DNA from: CAZKUR01 sp964556005
GTDB lineage: Bacteria > Bacteroidota > Ignavibacteria > Ignavibacteriales > Ignavibacteriaceae
DNA: 64,000 nucleotides
Direction: 5' to 3'
Assembly: GCA_964556005.1 (NCBI GenBank)
Contig: CAZKUR010000011.1
Span: forward strand, 1 to 64,000
Every line of letters begins with the position of its first letter. The stretch's first letter is position 1. Under the pieces are notes generated by a model that searched no databases, was not told where the DNA came from, and was given only the letters and a program-made list of their open reading frames with translations. This document shows, one piece after another, positions 63,101 through 64,000 of this stretch. The translations under genes and the position numbers were made by a program.

Positions 63101-64000
63101 AACACCGGGTGTCCATCAATTATCTTCTCTAAAATATCCCATATTAAAGGATCTTTTCTGTCGACAACTTTTCGCGCACTTTTAACGGTTTTATTATGAC
63201 CTCTTTCAATCAGTTTCCTGATAATAAAAGGTTTGAATAACTCTACAGCCATATCTTTCGGCAAGCCGCATTGATGAAGTTTTAATTCCGGACCCACTAC
63301 AATTACGGAACGACCGGAATAATCAACTCTTTTACCGAGAAGATTTTGACGGAAACGGCCTTGCTTTCCTTTAAGCATATCGCTTAAGGATTTTAACGGA
63401 CGGTTATTATCGCTTCTTACAGCGCTTCCTCTTCTTGAATTATCGAACAATGCATCGACAGCTTCCTGAAGCATTCTCTTTTCATTTCTTAAAATTACTT
63501 CCGGAGCTTTGATGTCGATTAATCTTTTCAACCTGTTATTTCTGATTATAACCCTTCGGTATAAATCGTTTAAGTCGCTAGTTGCGAATCTTCCGCCTTC
63601 CAACGGAACCAGGGGTCTTAGTTCCGGCGGAATAACAGGGATGTAATTCATTACCATCCATTCCGGTTTATTCTGAACTTTGTTTTCGGATTCTTTAAAA
63701 GCTTCGATAACTCTTAATCTCTTTAAAAGATCGGATTTCTTCTGCTGCGAAGTTTCTGTTTTTAACTGATCTCTTAATTGTTTTGAAAGAACTTCTACAT
63801 CGGTATTCTTTAAAATTTCTTTAACGGCGTCGCCGCCGATTTTAGCAATGAATTTTTTCGGATCATCTTCATCCAATTTTTCATTGCCTTCGGGCAAAGA
63901 ATTTAAAACTTCAAAATATTGATCTTCCGATATCAGATCGAGCCTGCTTAAGCCTGTTGGCCCTGCGCTAATAACAACATAAGATTCGTAATAAATAATC
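60148..64000 (-). CDS. rpoC: RNA polymerase beta' subunit, 5' end outside window
   Basis: At least 1284 residues are encoded and the frame is open to the right edge: upstream of an internal TTG it continues YYESYVVISAGPTGLSRLDL, which matches the beta' N-terminal region, so the gene is truncated by the window and not by a start at 63897. The catalytic magnesium site NADFDGDQMAV, the bridge and trigger regions (SGARGSQEQVRQLAGMRGL) and the second zinc site (CESKRGVCAKCYGR) are present. The C-terminal tail is acidic. The first zinc finger and the beta subunit gene would lie beyond 64000. Confidence 0.97.
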   Translation of the reverse strand, partial: IIYYESYVVISAGPTGLSRLDLISEDQYFEVLNSLPEGNEKLDEDDPKKFIAKIGGDAVKEILKNTDVEVLSKQLRDQLKTETSQQKKSDLLKRLRVIEAFKESENKVQNKPEWMVMNYIPVIPPELRPLVPLEGGRFATSDLNDLYRRVIIRNNRLKRLIDIKAPEVILRNEKRMLQEAVDALFDNSRRGSAVRSDNNRPLKSLSDMLKGKQGRFRQNLLGKRVDYSGRSVIVVGPELKLHQCGLPKDMAVELFKPFIIRKLIERGHNKTVKSARKVVDRKDPLIWDILEKIIDGHPVLLNRAPTLHRLGIQAFQPVLIDGKAIQLHPMVCTAFNADFDGDQMAVHVPLSFEAQLEAQLLMLSSHNILSPQNGSPIVIPTQDIVLGAYYLTKFREGDKGEDMIFSSPEEAIIAYDNGVAGLHARVKVKIDGELIETTVGKVIFNQIVPKDMGYYNQLLIKKTFGNFIGKMFIKLGNKVTAKFLDDLKDLGFRYSTIGGLSVSYADMIIPDEKVSMIDKANKKVEAILNEHEQGVITDAERYNKIIDVWTHTTNDVARALMEKIKGHNQGFNSVHMMVDSGARGSQEQVRQLAGMRGLMMKPQKTLSGQAGEIIENPIVANFKEGLSVLEYFISTHGARKGLADTALKTADAGYLTRRLVDVAQDVIISEIDCGTILGIEVKALKDVEQEREPLGERITGRVTQEDVYDPRNDELIIPAGELITEEIAEKIEDASIDSVYIRTVLTCESKRGVCAKCYGRNLTTGKIVEIGEAVGIIAAQSIGEPGTQLTLRTFHLGGTSSRIASQSQVETNIEGTVKYDRIAYVEKSDFLGTVKVVTGRRGSIGIFDENNRQIKKYDVPYGAELVVNDGQKVRKNGPLYNHDPYNSVILTDIPGKVRFIDLIDGVTLQQVTDEQTGHVQKVVIESKDKTLTAGISIEGEGEEKKFFSLPTRSYLSVEEGESISAGTILAKISKQTTKSRDITGGLPRVTELFEARSPQEPAIVSEIEGSVKFGARKKGSREIMVNAPDGSDEKKYNVPLGKHVLVQDSDEIPAGEKITDGPINPHDILKIKGTSAVQEYLVNEIQDVYRLQGVKINDKHIEVIVRQMLQKIKIVSPGDTKFLEEDIVDRNEFFEENNKIMQMVFIEDKGDSRYKDDQLIMKSKFREVNADLKKKTKKQIEARDAEPATFENVLLGITQAALSTESFISAASFQETTKVLANAATEAKADHLYGLKENVVMGHLIPAGTGLKKYTQIILKTEEPVDAEETAPEQKPEEEIQAN

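Noticed and set aside
63895..63897. rpoC start at an internal TTG
   Set aside because: The frame continues upstream with conserved beta' sequence to the window edge, so the gene is simply truncated.

Overview
The window reads as one scaffold of a low-GC genome from the Ignavibacteria (Bacteroidota/Chlorobiota superphylum). Four consecutive secreted proteins carry the NYPNPFNP-type C-terminal type IX secretion sorting domain. The primary sigma factor has the short (about 285-residue) build, ribonucleotide reductase is the class II B12-dependent type, and starts are a mix of ATG, GTG and TTG with clear Shine-Dalgarno sites. Runs of 100, 100 and 10 N mark assembly joins, so this looks like a draft or metagenome assembly. 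The placement is an inference from protein style, not from a database search.

Layout. 1-2183: a truncated CorC/HlyC-type membrane protein on the minus strand, then a DUF971 protein and a SpoU/TrmH RNA methyltransferase overlapping on the plus strand. 2371-8356 (minus): exported enzymes: an NTF2-like protein, two aspartyl-protease-like proteins, a metallo-beta-lactamase-fold hydrolase, an isochorismatase-like hydrolase and a class A beta-lactamase-like protein, ending in a broken FtsX/MacB-type permease. 8357-9001 is repeat-bearing non-coding DNA. 9002-19001 (minus): a secreted protein of uncertain family, four type IX cargo proteins (FG-GAP, NHL-like propeller, BNR/sialidase-like and GH13 amylase), an S1/P1-nuclease or phospholipase-C-like enzyme and a YjbQ-family protein.

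19193-29285: rocD, a hybrid histidine kinase whose assembly gap splits off its Hpt domain, a PAP2 phosphatase, a DUF3298 protein, a GNAT acetyltransferase, fabF, and an ABC exporter operon (ATPase with an assembly join, permease, LolA-like protein). 29768-40624: nrdJ, a second PAP2 protein, an NlpC/P60 lipoprotein, a frameshifted primary sigma factor, a lone EutN/CcmL microcompartment vertex protein next to phosphopentomutase (deoB), a GAF-GAF-degenerate-GGDEF sensor, and engB.

40684-64000 (minus): a nearly uninterrupted information-processing block. It runs from rpoC (cut by the window end) through str (rpsL-rpsG-fusA-tuf), S10, spc and alpha operons to rplQ, bounded by strong terminators after rpoC and rplQ and with a clear sigma-70-like promoter before rpsL. 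A tRNA-Gln(TTG) gene sits inside the spc part between rplR and rpsE, and adk is absent between secY and map.

No CRISPR array, prophage, intact insertion sequence or defence island was seen. The items most worth a second look are the EutN-deoB pair, the embedded tRNA, the beta-lactamase-like protein lacking the usual deacylating glutamate, the sigma-factor frameshift, and a structured 3'-end element present twice about 10.5 kb apart.
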